From positions 2,595,283-2,659,282 of the forward strand of contig NZ_KK073872.1 in assembly GCF_000585335.1 (NCBI RefSeq): DNA of 64,000 nt. The letters run 5' to 3'. The DNA comes from Cloacibacillus evryensis DSM 19522 (lineage in GTDB: Bacteria; Synergistota; Synergistia; Synergistales; Synergistaceae). The stretch's first letter is position 1; the number at the start of each line of letters is the position of its first letter. The translations under genes and the position numbers were made by a program. The notes below the pieces were generated by a model that saw only the letters and a program-made list of their open reading frames with translations, searched no databases and had not been told where the DNA came from. Shown here one piece after another: positions 63,272 through 64,000 of this stretch.

Positions 63272-63618
63272 TTTCCTTTCACCTCGTTATTCTTTTGTCA
63301 TGGTCCGTATTAAGTGTTATTGTCAGACGTAAAATTGTATCAGATGAAATCAATAATGAATTTTATGCCAACGTCAGGTATTGTACATAAAAAACGCCGC
63401 TTTCACAAGAGGTAGGTTCAAAGACCGCGCCGCAAATACCGGTCATGGGGGCCGCGCCGAAGGATCAGGAGCGGCTCTCCTGATACCCGGACAAACGCCG
63501 GCCCCAGGGGCAAGCCCGGGACGACGGGGTGCCGGGCCCGGCATGACAGGATAAATCGCGGTTTACCGTTCGCTTTCAATCGCGTAAATTGGCGTTTGCC
63601 CTGATCAGGGCGGCGTTT
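63272..63618. other. 347-bp intergenic region with dispersed repeat
   Basis: It contains the rny promoter side, GC-rich small palindromes at 63440-63530, the third copy of the dispersed repeat (63553-63597) and the perfect palindrome GCCCTGATCAGGGC (63598-63611) behind recG. No gene was recognised. Confidence 0.5.
63553..63597 (+). repeat. dispersed 45-bp repeat, copy 3
   Basis: It aligns without gaps with 31845-31889 at 38 of 45 positions. Both lie just outside 3' ends of minus-strand genes. Confidence 0.65.
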
Positions 63619-64000
63619 TTACGACAGGTTTTCGGGAGAGGCCCCTTCGATCTTTGCCCGCAGGCCGGCGGTCAGGGCCGCGGTTCCCTCTTTTTCAAGG
63701 AATTCACGCGCGTCGTCTCTCGCCCTCTCCGCGAGAAGGCAGTCCCTTTGCAGGTCGGCGACCCGGAAACGCGCAAGGCCGTGCTGCACCGTACCCGCGA
63801 TCTCCCCGGCGCCGCGCAGCTCGAGGTCGGCCCTGGCGATCTCAAAACCGTCGTTGGTGGAGGCGAATATCCGCAATCTCTCAGTATCCTCAGGCTTCAT
63901 GGAAAGCAGCACGCAGAGGCCGCGCCGCGCTCCGCGCCCGACCCTGCCTCGCATCTGGTGCAGCTGCGAAAGCCCGTAACGTTCGGGGGATTCGATCACG
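63619..64000 (-). CDS. recG: ATP-dependent DNA helicase RecG, C-terminal part (5' end outside window)
   Basis: 127 codons of the C-terminal end are visible. Helicase motif VI (QLHQMRGRVGRG) and the following ELRGAGEIAGTVQHG segment are characteristic of RecG, which rescues stalled replication forks. The frame runs off the right edge. Confidence 0.92.
   Translation of the reverse strand, partial: VIESPERYGLSQLHQMRGRVGRGARRGLCVLLSMKPEDTERLRIFASTNDGFEIARADLELRGAGEIAGTVQHGLARFRVADLQRDCLLAERARDDAREFLEKEGTAALTAGLRAKIEGASPENLS

Noticed and set aside
63598-63611. GCCCTGATCAGGGC palindrome as recG terminator
   Set aside because: No T-run follows on the minus strand; it may only be part of the repeat region.

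Overview
The window comes from a GC-rich, amino-acid-fermenting anaerobe, most likely a member of the Synergistota (Cloacibacillus or Synergistes-like). This is inferred from gene content: selenoprotein glycine reductase genes, TAXI-type TRAP transporters with fused permeases, a Na+-pumping decarboxylase core, many LysR regulators and an HcnABC-like amine dehydrogenase. No rRNA or marker gene that would fix the taxonomy was seen.

Layout. 1-7.5 kb: two near-identical fused TRAP permeases, one followed by a TAXI binding protein cut by the window edge. They are separated by a small XRE regulator and an IS1634-type element that is flanked by a 288-bp direct repeat. 7.8-11.5 kb: deoC, a LysR gene, and the membrane core (OadB, OadG and a second OadG-like peptide) of a Na+-translocating decarboxylase. 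11.7-15.2 kb: a five-gene FAD/Fe-S amine or amino-acid dehydrogenase. 15.5-29 kb: cupin, Ski2-like helicase, acetyltransferase, RocB-like peptidase, CoA-transferase, ketopantoate reductase-like protein, a Memo-AMMECR1 fusion with its radical SAM partner, two 50-residue paralogous membrane peptides, a proline racemase-family enzyme and an MscS channel. 30-32 kb: an IS3 (IS150-type) element with a broken orfB, inside a dense cluster of palindromes and inverted repeats. 32-38 kb: dhaK/dhaL with an LsrF-type aldolase and a VOC protein, a nitroreductase, a possible chagasin-like inhibitor, and a LysR gene divergent from a threonine dehydratase.

38-60.7 kb is the metabolic heart. grdC and grdD encode the acetyl-phosphate-forming component C of glycine reductase. 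Two separate substrate-specific components B follow, each with an in-frame UGA (selenocysteine) in grdB and a stem-loop after it. The copy at 55.9-59.1 kb carries grdX and a glycine riboswitch, keeps the Cys expected to become the pyruvoyl group, and is therefore the glycine-specific component. The copy at 52.7-55.4 kb lacks that Cys and lies beside a TAXI-TRAP system, an AraC regulator, a LarA-like racemase and an alanine racemase; its substrate is probably not a simple primary amine. grdA and the thioredoxin genes are not in the window. 60.9-64 kb: ymdB, rny and the 3' end of recG.

Most notable: the AraC-family regulator next to the second Grd cluster is interrupted by one in-frame UGA at a position often held by Cys in its recognition helix, and a stem-loop resembling a bacterial SECIS follows at the usual distance. 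It may be a selenoprotein regulator or a simple nonsense mutant.
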